Source: Glycocaulis alkaliphilus (GTDB lineage Bacteria; Pseudomonadota; Alphaproteobacteria; Caulobacterales; Maricaulaceae). Taken from it: DNA of 64,000 bases. The DNA is taken from assembly GCF_004000605.1 (NCBI RefSeq), contig NZ_CP018911.1, positions 1,302,001 through 1,366,000 on the forward strand, in the 5' to 3' direction. The notes under the pieces were generated by a model. It worked only from the letters and a program-made list of their open reading frames with translations. It searched no databases and was not told the DNA's origin. Of the stretch, positions 7,960 to 17,441 are shown one piece after another. How positions within the stretch are numbered: the first letter of the stretch is position 1; each line of letters starts with the position of its first letter. Made by a program: the position numbers and the translations under genes.

Positions 7960-9978
7960 TCAGGCGGCGTTGGATTGTGTGTGGTCGCGGCGCCAGTCAG
8001 TGAGGGCCGGGCCGAGCGCGCTTTTCAGCGGGTCAAGGAAGGGTTCAAACGCTTTCCATTGCTCCAGGCCGGAACGGTAGAGGGGCTGGCGCACCTGTTC
8101 GGAGCTGGCGGTGCGCACTTCGCGCCGGGTCTTGTGGAAATCGACACAAGCCTGCTCGAACGGCAGGCCGCAGAAATCGAGAATGCGGCGCACCTGAGCT
8201 TCAATATCGTCGACCACATCTTCATGGATGACGCGCAGGATTTCGCCGGGCAGCACCGCGTCCCAATGGTCCATCAGCTCCGCATAGGCGCGGTAATAGC
8301 GCCCGATCTCTTCAAGCCCGTAGGTGAATTCCTGGCCCTCGGCAAAGAGCTGCTTGAACCCGGAGAAGCAGCACGCCATCGGGTGGCGGCGCGCATCAAT
8401 GATCTTCGCGTTCGGCAGGATCAGCTTGATCAGCGCAATGTGCCGGAAATTGTTTGGCATCTTGTCGGTGAAGAAGGGCGCACCCTTGCGGTGGATCGCC
8501 GTCTCCTCGATATAGCGCCGCCCCATCGCGGCGAGTTCGTCTCCGTCCATCTCATGGAGGACACGCGGATAGCGTGTGCGGTCTGAACGGTCGCGGCCGC
8601 GAAGTGAATGGGCGGCGGAGAGGATATTGGGCAGTTCCAGCGTGCCATCCACCTGGCTGTGCGAGGCCAGGATCTGTTCGAGCAGGGTGGAGCCGGCGCG
8701 CGGCAGACCCACGATGAAGATGGGGGCCGGATCGTCATGCCCCTTGCCGGACTGTGCGGCGAACAGCTCCGGCGTACACAGCGCTTTCTGGGCTTCCAGC
8801 TCTTCTTCCATCTGGTCAGAGGTGTAGCGGGTCTGGCGGCGTTTGAGATCATTGCCGCGCGCATAGGCGGCAAAGGCGCTCTCGAAGTCCTCGCGGTCTT
8901 CATGCGCCTTGCCGAGCGCGAAGCTCAGATGGATGCGCTGGGTGTGGGAGAGGGCTGCGTTCTCTGCCTGCGCCAGCATCGCGGCCAGCTCGCCATCGTC
9001 AAAGCGGTAGGTTTTCAGGTTTGCCAGCGCGTACCAGGCGTCGGTGTGCTCCGGCTGGCTGGCCAGAGCCGCCTTGTAGGAAGCGACAGCCTTTTCGCTT
9101 TCACCAGCGGTCTTCAGTGCATGACCGCGCGAGGTGAGGGTGGCCGGGTCGCCCGGAATTTTTTCAAGCACGCGGTCAAAGGCCGACAACGCGGTTTCGT
9201 AATCGCCCGTCTGCATCGCCTCGATGGCGTAATGCGACAGGAAGACCGGACTGTCCGGATCGCGCTCCAGAAGGGCGCGCGCCTGCTCCAGCGCGGCGGC
9301 AAATTTCTGGCGCTTGCGCAGGACCTGAATGTAGTCGAGGCGCACCTGGATATTGTCCGGCTCGAAGGCCTGCGCGTTCTCCAGAAGAATCTCGGCATCG
9401 TCGGTGACGTTGAAGCGAACGCCTATTTCCGCCAGCAGGCGCATCGCCTCGACATGCCTTGGATTGGCTTTGAGGAAATTGCGGCACAGCGTCTCCGCGC
9501 GGATCAGCCGGCCCTCATAAAGATGGTGCATCACCGCCACGACAGGCTTTGGCAGGCCCGCTACGCGTTCACCTTGCGCGCGCGCCTGTCCGGCTTCGCC
9601 GGTCCGCCCCAGAGCCATGAGAATATCGCTCTGCGCAGCCCAGCTGGCGGTTAGGGCGGGGTTGTGCTGACAGGCGCGGGCATAGGCTTGCAGGGCATTC
9701 TCGTTGCGGCCCTTTGCGCGCTGGAGATGGCCTTCCTCCTGCCAGGCCCGGCCAAATTCGGGCTGGGCGGTCTTCAGCCGGTCCAGCGCGTCTTGCGCGT
9801 CATCCAGCCGCCCCAGATAGCGCTGGCAGACAGCCGTCATGTAGAGCGCCTCGCCATGCTCCGGCTCGGCGTCCAGAAAAGGGCCAGCAATATCCAGCGC
9901 CTCGGCGAAGGCGCCGGTCATGATCTTTTCCTGCGCCGCCTTCAACGCCGCATCGTGTGAATTGGAAGTCTCTGTCAA
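7960..9978 (-). CDS. TPR-repeat sulfotransferase family protein
   Basis: A 672-residue two-part protein. The N-terminal 390 residues are tandem tetratricopeptide repeats (typical A-Y-F pattern blocks such as ALYMTAVCQRYLGRLDDAQ and PGDPATLTSRGHALKTAGE). The remainder is a sulfotransferase fold whose 5'-phosphosulfate-binding loop is FIVGLPRAGSTLLEQIL (about residues 432-448), with a later DARRHPMACCFSGFKQLF motif. It would transfer a sulfuryl group from PAPS to a protein, glycan or small molecule docked by the TPR part. The fold is clear; the acceptor is unknown. It ends 24 bp before the BCCT gene start, so the three minus-strand genes may be cotranscribed. Confidence 0.88.
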   Translation of the reverse strand: MTETSNSHDAALKAAQEKIMTGAFAEALDIAGPFLDAEPEHGEALYMTAVCQRYLGRLDDAQDALDRLKTAQPEFGRAWQEEGHLQRAKGRNENALQAYARACQHNPALTASWAAQSDILMALGRTGEAGQARAQGERVAGLPKPVVAVMHHLYEGRLIRAETLCRNFLKANPRHVEAMRLLAEIGVRFNVTDDAEILLENAQAFEPDNIQVRLDYIQVLRKRQKFAAALEQARALLERDPDSPVFLSHYAIEAMQTGDYETALSAFDRVLEKIPGDPATLTSRGHALKTAGESEKAVASYKAALASQPEHTDAWYALANLKTYRFDDGELAAMLAQAENAALSHTQRIHLSFALGKAHEDREDFESAFAAYARGNDLKRRQTRYTSDQMEEELEAQKALCTPELFAAQSGKGHDDPAPIFIVGLPRAGSTLLEQILASHSQVDGTLELPNILSAAHSLRGRDRSDRTRYPRVLHEMDGDELAAMGRRYIEETAIHRKGAPFFTDKMPNNFRHIALIKLILPNAKIIDARRHPMACCFSGFKQLFAEGQEFTYGLEEIGRYYRAYAELMDHWDAVLPGEILRVIHEDVVDDIEAQVRRILDFCGLPFEQACVDFHKTRREVRTASSEQVRQPLYRSGLEQWKAFEPFLDPLKSALGPALTDWRRDHTQSNAA

Positions 9979-10001
9979 ATCATGCCCCGCCAGGGAAAAG
10001 A

Positions 10002-10030
10002 GAAAGCGCCCCGCATCGCGGGACGCTTTC
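10002..10030 (-). terminator. Rho-independent terminator of the TonB receptor gene
   Basis: Read on the minus strand this is GGAAAGCG...CGCTTTC: an outer 7-bp stem GAAAGCG/CGCTTTC and an inner CCGC-atc-GCGG stem, followed by TCTCTTTT. It lies between the receptor gene stop and the sulfotransferase gene start and should separate their transcripts. Confidence 0.75.
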
Positions 10031-10078
10031 CATTATCGGTCATGCAGCCGGTGAGACAACACCGGAAGATGTTCCAAA

Positions 10079-12697
10079 TCAGTACTGGACACCGACACGT
10101 ATACCGACCGTACGCGGACGCATGATCGTTACACGTTCGCGGTCGAACACGAAGTTGTTGCTGAGCTCTGCACGCTCATTGGTGATGTTGTCAGCAAACA
10201 CTTCTACCCGCCATTGCTCGGCGGCCAGGCCCGCAGAGAAGGCCAGCACGGTATAGCTGTCCAGATCGGCAGAATTGATGTCGATCACATCGCTGCGCGA
10301 ACGGTCCGAATAGATGAGCTGCGGCATGACGTGCGCCGTCCAGCCATTATCGGTGTTCCACTCATAACGCGCCCGCAGATTGCCCTGGAAGTTCGGGGCA
10401 AAGGCGAGCTCGGCGCCGGCCGTCACATCATCGGTCGGCGTGATGACGCGCGTGATTTCGGTGTCGAGGATCGAGAATGCACCCGACACGGTCAGGCCCG
10501 GAATGCCCATAGGTGCCCAGGTGAGATCACCTTCCACACCACGGATTTCCGCGTCTGCTGCGTTGTCGGAGAAGAACAGGTTCACGATGCTCGGATCGAA
10601 GATCGTGGTCTGCAACCGGTCAATCTCGACATAGAAGGCGCTGCCGTTGAACCGCAGCTGGCGGTCAAACAGCTCGGTCTTCCAGCCGAACTCGTAATTG
10701 CGCACATCATCGGTATCGAGCGCGAAGGGCACGGTGTAGCTGCCCGGCCCGGGCGCGCCGCCCGGACGGTTCAGCAGGCCCGGACGGAAGCCTTCCGAAT
10801 AGGTCGCGTAGAACAAGAGATTGTCCGCAGGCGTCCATGTGCCCGTCACCTTGGTGATGACACCGCTGGTGTGGGCCGACGACGGCGCACGCACCGAGTT
10901 GAAGATCTGCTGGGCCTGGGCAGGCGAGTATCCCATCGCCTCGATGTCGGCGAGCGAGTCGGCCAGCGTGAAGGTCTGGCGCATGGCCGGATCACACGAA
11001 CCGATGAAGGTGAAGGTGCCAGAGCCGTCATACAGATCGGAAATATTGGTTCCGAACGCATTCTGGTCAGTCCCGCCGGAATTGCAGAAGGACGAGTTGG
11101 CCGTGCCCTGCAGGCCGACATCAATATCGTACCAGCGTGCGCCCAGCGTGATGGCGAACGTGTCCGGCACAAGGTCGAACGTCACTTCGCCGAACACGCC
11201 CAGCTGTTCGTCGGTGCGGCGCACATCATTGCGGAAGATCACGCCCGCCGGAAACGGCCCGGCATCAGACTGGAAGGCGCCCGGGAAGGGGAAGTTCGGG
11301 GCAAACGGCCCGAACGGTTCCGCCGCGATCATGCCCGGATAGTGGAAGTCATTACGCTCATCCAGCGTCAGATCGCTGTAGAACGCGCCAAACGTGGCCC
11401 GCAGGCGGTGTTCCTGCGGCGTGGTGGCGCGCAGCTCATGCGTCCACACCTCGGTCTGCGAGGTGGAGTTCACGAACAGGTTCGGCGCCTGGCAGGTGCC
11501 GGCCGGGTCAGCCGCGCCCGGATACGTCACCGACCCGTCGCAGATATAATAGGGCAGGTACTGGCCGACGAAGAGATAGTCTGAATAGTCAACGCGCTGA
11601 TCGGTCGAGCGGTCCGTATAGGCACCGGCATAGACCACATCGAGCATGCCGATGCGCCCTTCGGCGGTCCAGCTCACATTGCGGAACTCGTCTTCGATCC
11701 GGTCCTGTTCAAAACGCTGGATCTGCAGGTCGTCGAGCTCCGGATCAACGAAGAACACGCCGTCGGCTTCGACGCGCTGCTGCGCGTAACCAACCGTCAG
11801 GCGCCAGTCATTATTGAACTCATAGCGTCCCGAGATGCGGAAACCGGCATAAGTGGTGTCGTTGAAATTGTCCTGCACCAGCCCGGCATTGTCGGCTTCG
11901 ATGAAGTTGACGCCAGAGAAGTCCTGGCCGGCCTGGAAGCCAGCGCGCTGGGCCGAGACCGGCACGCCATTGGCGCGCATCGTGCCTTCAGGCCGGAAGC
12001 GGGCTGATTCCGACGCGTCGCGCGTACCCGCCACATTGTCGATATAGCCGCCCTGATTGTCGACATAGGCAACCGCGCGGATGGCGAAATTATCGCCGAA
12101 CGGCAGGTTCACCACCGCTTCCAGCTGATTGCTCATATCGCCGTCCTGCGTGAACGACACGCCGGCCTGAGAGGAGGCGGAGAACTCGCCGAGAACCGGC
12201 TTGTTGGTGATCAGGCGCACCGTACCGGCTTGCGAGCTGGCGCCGTAAAGCGTGCCTTGCGGTCCGGGCAGAACCTCGACGCGTTCCATGTCGGCAGCGT
12301 AGACATCCAGATTGCGGCCGGGCTGGGCGAGCGGCTGCTCGTCCAGATAGAAGGCGACGTTGGGCGAAAGGCCCGCGACGCCCGCCACCGTCAGGTTCGG
12401 CGTCGTCGAGGCAATGCCGCGGATATAGATGGTGCTCTGGCCCGGCCCGCTGCCACCAGCGGTGATGCCGGGCAGCTGGGTCAGATAGTCGGTGAACGTG
12501 TCCACGCGCAGCTCGTCGAGCGCACTGGAATCGAGCGCATTCACCGCCACCGGAATCGATTGTGCGTCGGCCTCGGTCTTGGTGGCCGTCACGGTGATGA
12601 CTTCAACCTGCGCGCTGGCCGCGCCCGCCGCGCCTGCGGCCATCATGGTTGCAGATAGAATAGTGCTTGTGAGCACCCGTTGCTTGAACGATCTCAA
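10079..12697 (-). CDS. TonB-dependent outer-membrane receptor
   Basis: An 872-residue outer-membrane beta-barrel transporter energised by TonB. It has a signal peptide (MRSFKQRVLTSTILSATMMA... ending ASA), a Ton-box-like stretch EVITVTATKTE directly after cleavage, a plug domain (about 45-160; DYLTQLPGITAGG, IYIRGIAS, VEVLPGPQGTLYGASSQAG), and a barrel ending in aromatic residue Tyr (RVGVQY). The many aromatic, Asp/Asn-rich loops and lack of a siderophore-receptor signature resemble the iron-complex/polyphenol-type receptors abundant in Caulobacterales and sphingomonads; the ligand is unknown. A MarR regulator gene diverges from it across 241 bp and may control it. Confidence 0.93.
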   Translation of the reverse strand: MRSFKQRVLTSTILSATMMAAGAAGAASAQVEVITVTATKTEADAQSIPVAVNALDSSALDELRVDTFTDYLTQLPGITAGGSGPGQSTIYIRGIASTTPNLTVAGVAGLSPNVAFYLDEQPLAQPGRNLDVYAADMERVEVLPGPQGTLYGASSQAGTVRLITNKPVLGEFSASSQAGVSFTQDGDMSNQLEAVVNLPFGDNFAIRAVAYVDNQGGYIDNVAGTRDASESARFRPEGTMRANGVPVSAQRAGFQAGQDFSGVNFIEADNAGLVQDNFNDTTYAGFRISGRYEFNNDWRLTVGYAQQRVEADGVFFVDPELDDLQIQRFEQDRIEDEFRNVSWTAEGRIGMLDVVYAGAYTDRSTDQRVDYSDYLFVGQYLPYYICDGSVTYPGAADPAGTCQAPNLFVNSTSQTEVWTHELRATTPQEHRLRATFGAFYSDLTLDERNDFHYPGMIAAEPFGPFAPNFPFPGAFQSDAGPFPAGVIFRNDVRRTDEQLGVFGEVTFDLVPDTFAITLGARWYDIDVGLQGTANSSFCNSGGTDQNAFGTNISDLYDGSGTFTFIGSCDPAMRQTFTLADSLADIEAMGYSPAQAQQIFNSVRAPSSAHTSGVITKVTGTWTPADNLLFYATYSEGFRPGLLNRPGGAPGPGSYTVPFALDTDDVRNYEFGWKTELFDRQLRFNGSAFYVEIDRLQTTIFDPSIVNLFFSDNAADAEIRGVEGDLTWAPMGIPGLTVSGAFSILDTEITRVITPTDDVTAGAELAFAPNFQGNLRARYEWNTDNGWTAHVMPQLIYSDRSRSDVIDINSADLDSYTVLAFSAGLAAEQWRVEVFADNITNERAELSNNFVFDRERVTIMRPRTVGIRVGVQY

Positions 12698-12938
12698 AGG
12701 TCCGCCCCTTTTTTTGCTGAATGGTTCGTGGCGGAGTTATAGGGATCGCGACCCGTCTGGCCAGAATTGCTTCCTGCAAAAAGGAGTTTTCAGACCGATT
12801 CCGCCGCACCCCTTGTTCAGCGGCGCGCATAAATACATGAAAAAACGCTATAAAAGCCGGTTGTGATAGTAATGCAACGCTATTTCATACATTCTTCACA
12901 CAGCAATTCCGGCGAGGCGCTTGGCGTAAAAATGCATC
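12698..12938. promoter_or_regulatory. divergent intergenic region between TonB receptor and marR genes
   Basis: This 241-bp gap must hold both promoters. It is distinctly A/T-rich for this genome around 12825-12900 (runs such as CATAAATACATGAAAAAACGC and CTATTTCATACATTC). No confident operator palindrome or -35/-10 pair was picked out. Confidence 0.45.
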
Positions 12939-13529
12939 GTGAGCGAAGCAATTATGCGAGTCGCTGGCGCGTCGGCGCGGCCTGCTCTACAACGCGATAC
13001 TCCCACAGACAGGGTGAGCCCCGTGAAGGATCATGACGAGATACTGATCGCGCTGCGCCGGATAATCCGGGCGGTGCATCTGCGGTCCAAGAAGCTGGAA
13101 AAGGAAACCGGGCTGACAGCGCCGCAATTCATCGTGCTGCAGGCGCTAAGCCGTCATGGCGCGATGAAGCCGAGCGCCCTGTCACGCGAAATATCGCTGG
13201 GTCAGCCGACCGTGACGGCAATTCTGGACCGGCTCAAGCGCGCCGGACTGATAGAGCGCACTGCCAGCGCCAGTGACCGCAGAACGTGCCCCGCGCAGAT
13301 AACGCCCGCCGGTCTTGCCGTGATCGAAACCTCGCCGGAACTTTTGCAGACCGGCTTTCTCAAAGCTTTCCGCAAACTTCCCGACTGGGAGCGGCACATG
13401 CTGATCGGGGCGCTCCAGCGCGTCGCCGAACTCATGGATGCCAGCGATGTCGATGCCTCGCCCATCCTGACCGGGTGTTCTGAAATGGTGAAGCCTGCGT
13501 CAGACAACAACGAGCCGCCGAAGGCCTGA
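12939..13529 (+). CDS. MarR-family transcriptional regulator
   Basis: A winged-helix DNA-binding protein of up to 196 residues. The recognisable MarR core runs from LIALRRIIRAVHLRSKKLEKETGLTAPQ through the recognition helix (SLGQPTVTAILDRLKRAGLIERTA) and wing (SDRRTCPAQITPAGLAVI). The GTG at 12939 gives about 28 residues not expected in the family; starts at the ATG 12954 or GTG 13023 are also possible. It diverges from the TonB receptor gene and precedes pccA by 82 bp, so either could be a target. The ligand is unknown. Confidence 0.88.
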   Translation: MSEAIMRVAGASARPALQRDTPTDRVSPVKDHDEILIALRRIIRAVHLRSKKLEKETGLTAPQFIVLQALSRHGAMKPSALSREISLGQPTVTAILDRLKRAGLIERTASASDRRTCPAQITPAGLAVIETSPELLQTGFLKAFRKLPDWERHMLIGALQRVAELMDASDVDASPILTGCSEMVKPASDNNEPPKA

Positions 13530-13611
13530 CTTGCGGTGGCGTGACGCTGCGGGCTAAACCGGGCGCACCAAATCGCTTTTTCCTGTTCCTTCAGTCCGGC
13601 TGGCACGCTTC

Positions 13612-15636
13612 ATGTTCAAGAAAATCCTCATTGCCAATCGCGGCGAGATTGCCGTTCGCGTCATCAAGACCTGCAAGCGCATGGGGATAAAGACCGTCGC
13701 CGTTTACTCAGAGGCCGATGCCGACAGCCTGGCGGTGGAAATGGCCGATGAGCGCGTGTTCCTGGGCGGATCGCTGCCCGCCCAGTCCTATCTCGACATG
13801 GACAAGATCATCGCGGCGGTAAAGGAAACCGGCGCAGAGGCCGTCCATCCGGGCTTCGGCTTCCTGTCGGAGAACGCGAAGTTTGCCGAACGCCTGAAAA
13901 AAGAGGGCATTGGCTGGATCGGTCCGAACCCGCATGCCATCTCGGCCATGGGTGACAAGCTGGAGAGCAAGAAGCTCGCAGCCGCTGCCGGTGTCAGCAC
14001 CGTGCCGGGATTCAAGGGCGAGATCGTCGATGACCAGCAGGCCGTCGAGGTGGCCGGTGATATTGGCTATCCGGTGATGATCAAGGCGTCGGCTGGCGGT
14101 GGCGGCAAGGGCATGCGCATCGCGTGGGACGAGAGCGAGGTGCGCGAGGGCTTCCGCGCCGCGCGCTCCGAAGCCAAATCCTCCTTCGGCGATGAGCGCA
14201 TACTGATCGAGAAATTCGTCGAGAAGCCGCGCCATATCGAGATACAGGTGCTCGGCGACAAGCACGGACACGTTATCCATCTCAATGAGCGTGAATGCTC
14301 GGTCCAGCGGCGCAATCAGAAGGTTCTCGAGGAGGCGCCATCTCCCTTCCTCGACAAGAAGACGCGCGAGAAGATGGGCGAGCAGGCCGTCGCGCTGGCA
14401 AAAGCGGTCGATTATGACAGCGCAGGCACGGTGGAGTTCATCGTCGACCCGAACAAGAACTTCTACTTCCTTGAAATGAATACGCGTCTGCAGGTGGAGC
14501 ACCCGGTTACCGAACTGACCCACGGGCTTGATCTCGTTGAGCAGATGATCCGCGTCGCCGCTGGCGAGAAGCTGGAGCTGGCGCAAAAGGATGTGACCAT
14601 CACCGGCTGGGCGGTCGAGGCGCGGCTCTATGCCGAAGACCCGTATCGCGGCTTCCTGCCCTCCATCGGGCGTCTGGTGCGCTATGTGGAGCCGGCTGAA
14701 GGCCCCAGCGGACCGGGCACGCTGCGCATCGATTCCGGTGTGCGCGAGGGCGATGAAATCTCCATGTTCTATGACCCGATGATCGCCAAGGTGATCGGGC
14801 AGGGCGATACGCGCGAGAAGGCCATCGACGCGCTTTCCGCCGCGCTGGACCGGCTGGATGTGGCAGGCCTGCAGTCCAACGCGCCTTTCCTGGCCGCCGT
14901 GCTGGACGAGCCTGATTTCCGCAAAGGCGCGATCCATACCGGCTATATCGAGGAGCATTTCCCCGATGGCTTTCACGGCACCGCGCCCAAGGAAAGCCAG
15001 TGGCGCGCCTTCGTGGCTGCATCGGCCCTGATCCATACCGTTTTCGTGGAGCGCGCGGCGCGCATTGCCGGGCGCATCACGCCGGGCGTGGGCGATGGCA
15101 AGCCGCATAACTGGACGGTTCTCATTGATGACCAGCAGTTTGCGGTCGAGATAACGCTGGAGCGCAGTCTTGATGGCGGCTTTGCCGCCACCGTCTACAT
15201 GCCGGGCCTCGGCGCCGAGCCGGTCAATCTGGAGACGGGCTGGAAGCCGGGCGATCATCTGTTCGAGGCAAAGCTCGGCAAGGAAAGCTTTAGCCTGTCG
15301 GTGGAAGACCGCACGCAGGGCTACTGGCTGCGCCACCGGGGCTTTTCCGCGCTGGTGCGGGTCTATTCCCCGCGCATTGCAGAGCTGGCTGCGCGCCTGC
15401 CCGAACGCCCCGAACCCGATACCAGCAAGCAGATCATCAGCCCGATGCCGGGCCTCATCGTTTCGGTCGCGGTGGAGCCGGGCCGTGAGGTGAAGGCGGG
15501 CGAGGTATTGCTCACCGTTGAAGCCATGAAGATGGAAAACGTGCTGCGCGCCGAGCGCGACGGCACGGTGAAAACCGTCAGCGTGAAAGCAGGTGACAGC
15601 GTGGCCGCAGACGAGCTGCTGGTAGAGCTGGAGTAA
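13612..15636 (+). CDS. pccA: propionyl-CoA carboxylase alpha subunit (biotin carboxylase + BCCP)
   Basis: Biotin-dependent carboxylase subunit that charges biotin with CO2 at ATP cost; with PccB it turns propionyl-CoA into methylmalonyl-CoA. The 674 residues show the biotin carboxylase domain (FKKILIANRGEIAVRVIK at the start, ATP-binding KASAGGGGKGMR near 160, NERECSVQRRNQK, EMNTRLQVEHPVTE), a BT linker domain (about 500-600), and a C-terminal biotinyl domain with the acceptor lysine in EAMKME (about 639-644). The linker and the RRNQKV signature favour PccA over the methylcrotonyl-CoA paralogue found at 36366. No pccB or methylmalonyl-CoA mutase gene is in the window. Confidence 0.92.
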   Translation: MFKKILIANRGEIAVRVIKTCKRMGIKTVAVYSEADADSLAVEMADERVFLGGSLPAQSYLDMDKIIAAVKETGAEAVHPGFGFLSENAKFAERLKKEGIGWIGPNPHAISAMGDKLESKKLAAAAGVSTVPGFKGEIVDDQQAVEVAGDIGYPVMIKASAGGGGKGMRIAWDESEVREGFRAARSEAKSSFGDERILIEKFVEKPRHIEIQVLGDKHGHVIHLNERECSVQRRNQKVLEEAPSPFLDKKTREKMGEQAVALAKAVDYDSAGTVEFIVDPNKNFYFLEMNTRLQVEHPVTELTHGLDLVEQMIRVAAGEKLELAQKDVTITGWAVEARLYAEDPYRGFLPSIGRLVRYVEPAEGPSGPGTLRIDSGVREGDEISMFYDPMIAKVIGQGDTREKAIDALSAALDRLDVAGLQSNAPFLAAVLDEPDFRKGAIHTGYIEEHFPDGFHGTAPKESQWRAFVAASALIHTVFVERAARIAGRITPGVGDGKPHNWTVLIDDQQFAVEITLERSLDGGFAATVYMPGLGAEPVNLETGWKPGDHLFEAKLGKESFSLSVEDRTQGYWLRHRGFSALVRVYSPRIAELAARLPERPEPDTSKQIISPMPGLIVSVAVEPGREVKAGEVLLTVEAMKMENVLRAERDGTVKTVSVKAGDSVAADELLVELE

Positions 15637-15773
15637 CTTTTTTCAGGTTTCTTGTTGACCGCCCCTGCCTTAGGGGCCGACCTTGGGCCAAGGATTGAAT
15701 CGCGTACCTGGCCCCCTCGAGCCTCTGCGTGCCGATCCGGCTTGTTTTGACCACTTCCCGGAGGGACTAAGAC

Positions 15774-16163
15774 ATGAATTTCATGGACGCCGTAAAATCG
15801 GTCTATTCCAACTATGTTGGCTTTCAAGGGCGCGCCCGCCGCAGTGAGTATTGGTGGTTTTTCCTCTTTTACCTCATTGCCTATAGCGTGCTTTACGCCA
15901 TCGATCTGAGCGTTATCGGCTTCCCGGCGCTGTCGGGCATTTTTGCCCTCGCCAGCTTCCTGCCCTCACTCGCGGTGGCTGTGCGCCGTCTGCACGACAC
16001 CGGACGTTCGGGCTGGTGGATTCTGATCAGCCTGGTGCCGCTGGTCGGCTTCATCGTGCTGATCATCTTCTACGTCTCGGACAGCCAGCCGGGTGTGAAC
16101 CAGCACGGCCCTAATCCGAAAGGCGTTGTGGCGGCTGCTGCCGATGCCGTGACCGGCGGCTAG
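15774..16163 (+). CDS. DUF805 membrane protein
   Basis: A 129-residue inner-membrane protein with three or four hydrophobic segments. The family signatures are clear: GFQGRARRSEYWWFFLF near the N terminus and RRLHDTGRSGWW in the middle, then a final helix and a hydrophilic tail with GVNQHGPNPKG. Function of DUF805 proteins is not established. A probable terminator hairpin follows (16191-16216). A second, divergent protein with an RLRDAGRQG motif is at 16758. Confidence 0.9.
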   Translation: MNFMDAVKSVYSNYVGFQGRARRSEYWWFFLFYLIAYSVLYAIDLSVIGFPALSGIFALASFLPSLAVAVRRLHDTGRSGWWILISLVPLVGFIVLIIFYVSDSQPGVNQHGPNPKGVVAAAADAVTGG

Positions 16164-16190
16164 CCAATACCTCTGCTGAGGTGAATTTTG

Positions 16191-16216
16191 CGGGCGCGGG
16201 GTGATCCTCGCGCCCG
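16191..16216 (+). terminator. hairpin after the DUF805 gene
   Basis: CGGGCGCG pairs with CGCGCCCG (8 bp, 10-nt loop), 28 bases past the DUF805 stop and followed by TTCTCGTG. It resembles the terminator after the next gene, which uses the same GGGCGCG stem. Confidence 0.55.
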
Positions 16217-16318
16217 TTCTCGTGTGGAATAACGAAGTGACGGAAATTCCGGGACTTTTCAGAAGAATCGCTGGAGCGTTTTGGCGATTGTATTTCAGCA
16301 GGCATTGGGAGGCTAGAA

Positions 16319-16621
16319 ATGCCGGAATTTATCAAGCGGTTCGTTAGTTTCGACAAGCTTATCGCCACGACGCTCATCAAGATACTTTACTGGATCGGCA
16401 TGGTGGGCATCGCGATTTATGTTCTGGTGGGCATGGTAAGCGGGCTCGCCATGATTACCCAGAACTTCATGGTCGGAATCGGCATGTTCCTGCTTGCCCC
16501 GATCGGTGGTGCGATCGGCGTTCTGTTCTGGCGTTTCCTGATGGAACTCTACATCGTGATCTTCTCCATCCATGACCGCCTCGGTGAAATCCGCGACAAA
16601 ACCGGCTCATCCGCATCGTGA
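16319..16621 (+). CDS. DUF4282 membrane protein
   Basis: A 100-residue protein with two long hydrophobic segments (about 20-45 and 52-78) and a charged C terminus (DRLGEIRDKTG). The FVSFDKLI start and LFWRFLMELYIVIFSIHDRL second half match the DUF4282 family of small bacterial membrane proteins; function unknown. It is followed at once by two hairpins that close the transcription unit. Confidence 0.82.
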   Translation: MPEFIKRFVSFDKLIATTLIKILYWIGMVGIAIYVLVGMVSGLAMITQNFMVGIGMFLLAPIGGAIGVLFWRFLMELYIVIFSIHDRLGEIRDKTGSSAS

Positions 16622-16639
16622 ACCGGCCATCGGCCGGTT
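16621..16639 (+). terminator. perfect hairpin abutting the DUF4282 stop codon
   Basis: AACCGGCC-ATC-GGCCGGTT is an 8-bp perfect stem with a 3-nt loop, beginning at the last base of the TGA stop and followed by TCATC. It is probably a terminator, backed up by the stronger hairpin 19 bp on. Confidence 0.65.
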
Positions 16640-16657
16640 TCATCACGTGATCGCAGC

Positions 16658-16682
16658 GGGCGCGGGTGCCAAACCCGCGCCC
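16658..16682 (+). terminator. strong hairpin terminator
   Basis: GGGCGCGGGT pairs with ACCCGCGCCC (10 bp, 5-nt loop) and is followed by GTTTCTCTT. It lies between the DUF4282 gene and the next GTG-started membrane protein gene. Confidence 0.75.
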
Positions 16683-16757
16683 GTTTCTCTTCCGCCCGTT
16701 CCCGGCTTGGGCTAGAAGCGGCCCGAAACACGCTTTCCCCCGTCCCGGAGCCCCCTT

Positions 16758-17279
16758 GTGCCGATCAACTTCCGTGCATTTTTCCTGCCCGATACGCGCG
16801 CTGACGCGGACACGTTCTGGCTGGGGCTGGGATTTATCGCTTTTGCCGACGCGCTGCGCCTGACCCTGCTCGATGCGGGGCTGGCCATGTTTGCCTGGCT
16901 GCTGATCCTGTTCTGCCTTGCCGCGCTTCATATCAACCGGCTGCGCGATGCCGGACGCCAGGGCCCGCTGGTGATCGTGCCGCTGGCCGCGGGTGTGGCG
17001 GTCAAGGCGATTGTCGCCATCATCGCGGTGACGGTCGCCATCCTGCCGGGCTTCATGGACTATCTCGAAGCGCAGGGCGTGGACATCAACGACCCCGCGC
17101 AGGTGCAGGCCGCCGGTCAGGACGATGAGCTCATCGCCGGTTTCCAGCAGCTGATGATCGAGAACGAGGCCGATACGCTCGCGGCGTTTTCCGCTGGCGA
17201 CTGGCCGTCCGCCATCGCCTTCTGGCTGACCGTGTTTGCCATCGGCTTCTGGTTTGCGCGCATGCCCCGCAAGGGGTGA
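16758..17279 (+). CDS. hypothetical DUF805-like membrane protein
   Basis: A 173-residue membrane protein starting with GTG. It has about four hydrophobic segments, a motif HINRLRDAGRQGPL that looks like a diverged form of the DUF805 RLHDTGRSG signature, and an acidic extracytoplasmic or cytoplasmic loop (about 112-150: QGVDINDPAQ, DDELIAGFQQ) before the last helix. It is likely a remote paralogue of the gene at 15774; function unknown. The ribosome site (GGAGCCCCCTT) is weak. Confidence 0.7.
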   Translation: MPINFRAFFLPDTRADADTFWLGLGFIAFADALRLTLLDAGLAMFAWLLILFCLAALHINRLRDAGRQGPLVIVPLAAGVAVKAIVAIIAVTVAILPGFMDYLEAQGVDINDPAQVQAAGQDDELIAGFQQLMIENEADTLAAFSAGDWPSAIAFWLTVFAIGFWFARMPRKG

Positions 17280-17441
17280 GGGTGGTTTTCCAGAGGCTGC
17301 GAACGGGTTTCCTCCCCCGTTTACGGGGGAGGTGTCAGCGCAGCTGACGGAGGGGGGAACCTTTTCTGTTTTAAATCCCCCCTCGGTCCTTCGGACCACT
17401 CCCCCCGTGAACGGGGGGAGAAAACGTTATCGTTGCCCCCC
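17280..17441. repeat. family-C palindromic repeat pair
   Basis: The spacer between two convergent genes holds CCTCCCCCGTTTACGGGGGAGG, GTCAGCGCAGCTGACGGAGGGGGG, then the mirror-like CCCCCCTCGGTCC...GAACGGGGGGAG. The same family recurs at about 26230, 38758-38805, 45140 and 45230-45360. The stems are G/C-only, so it probably stops transcription from both sides. Confidence 0.7.

Noticed and set aside
13708-15336. 542-codon minus-strand frame opposite pccA
   Set aside because: Shadow of pccA: His/Arg/Leu-rich, no recognisable domain.
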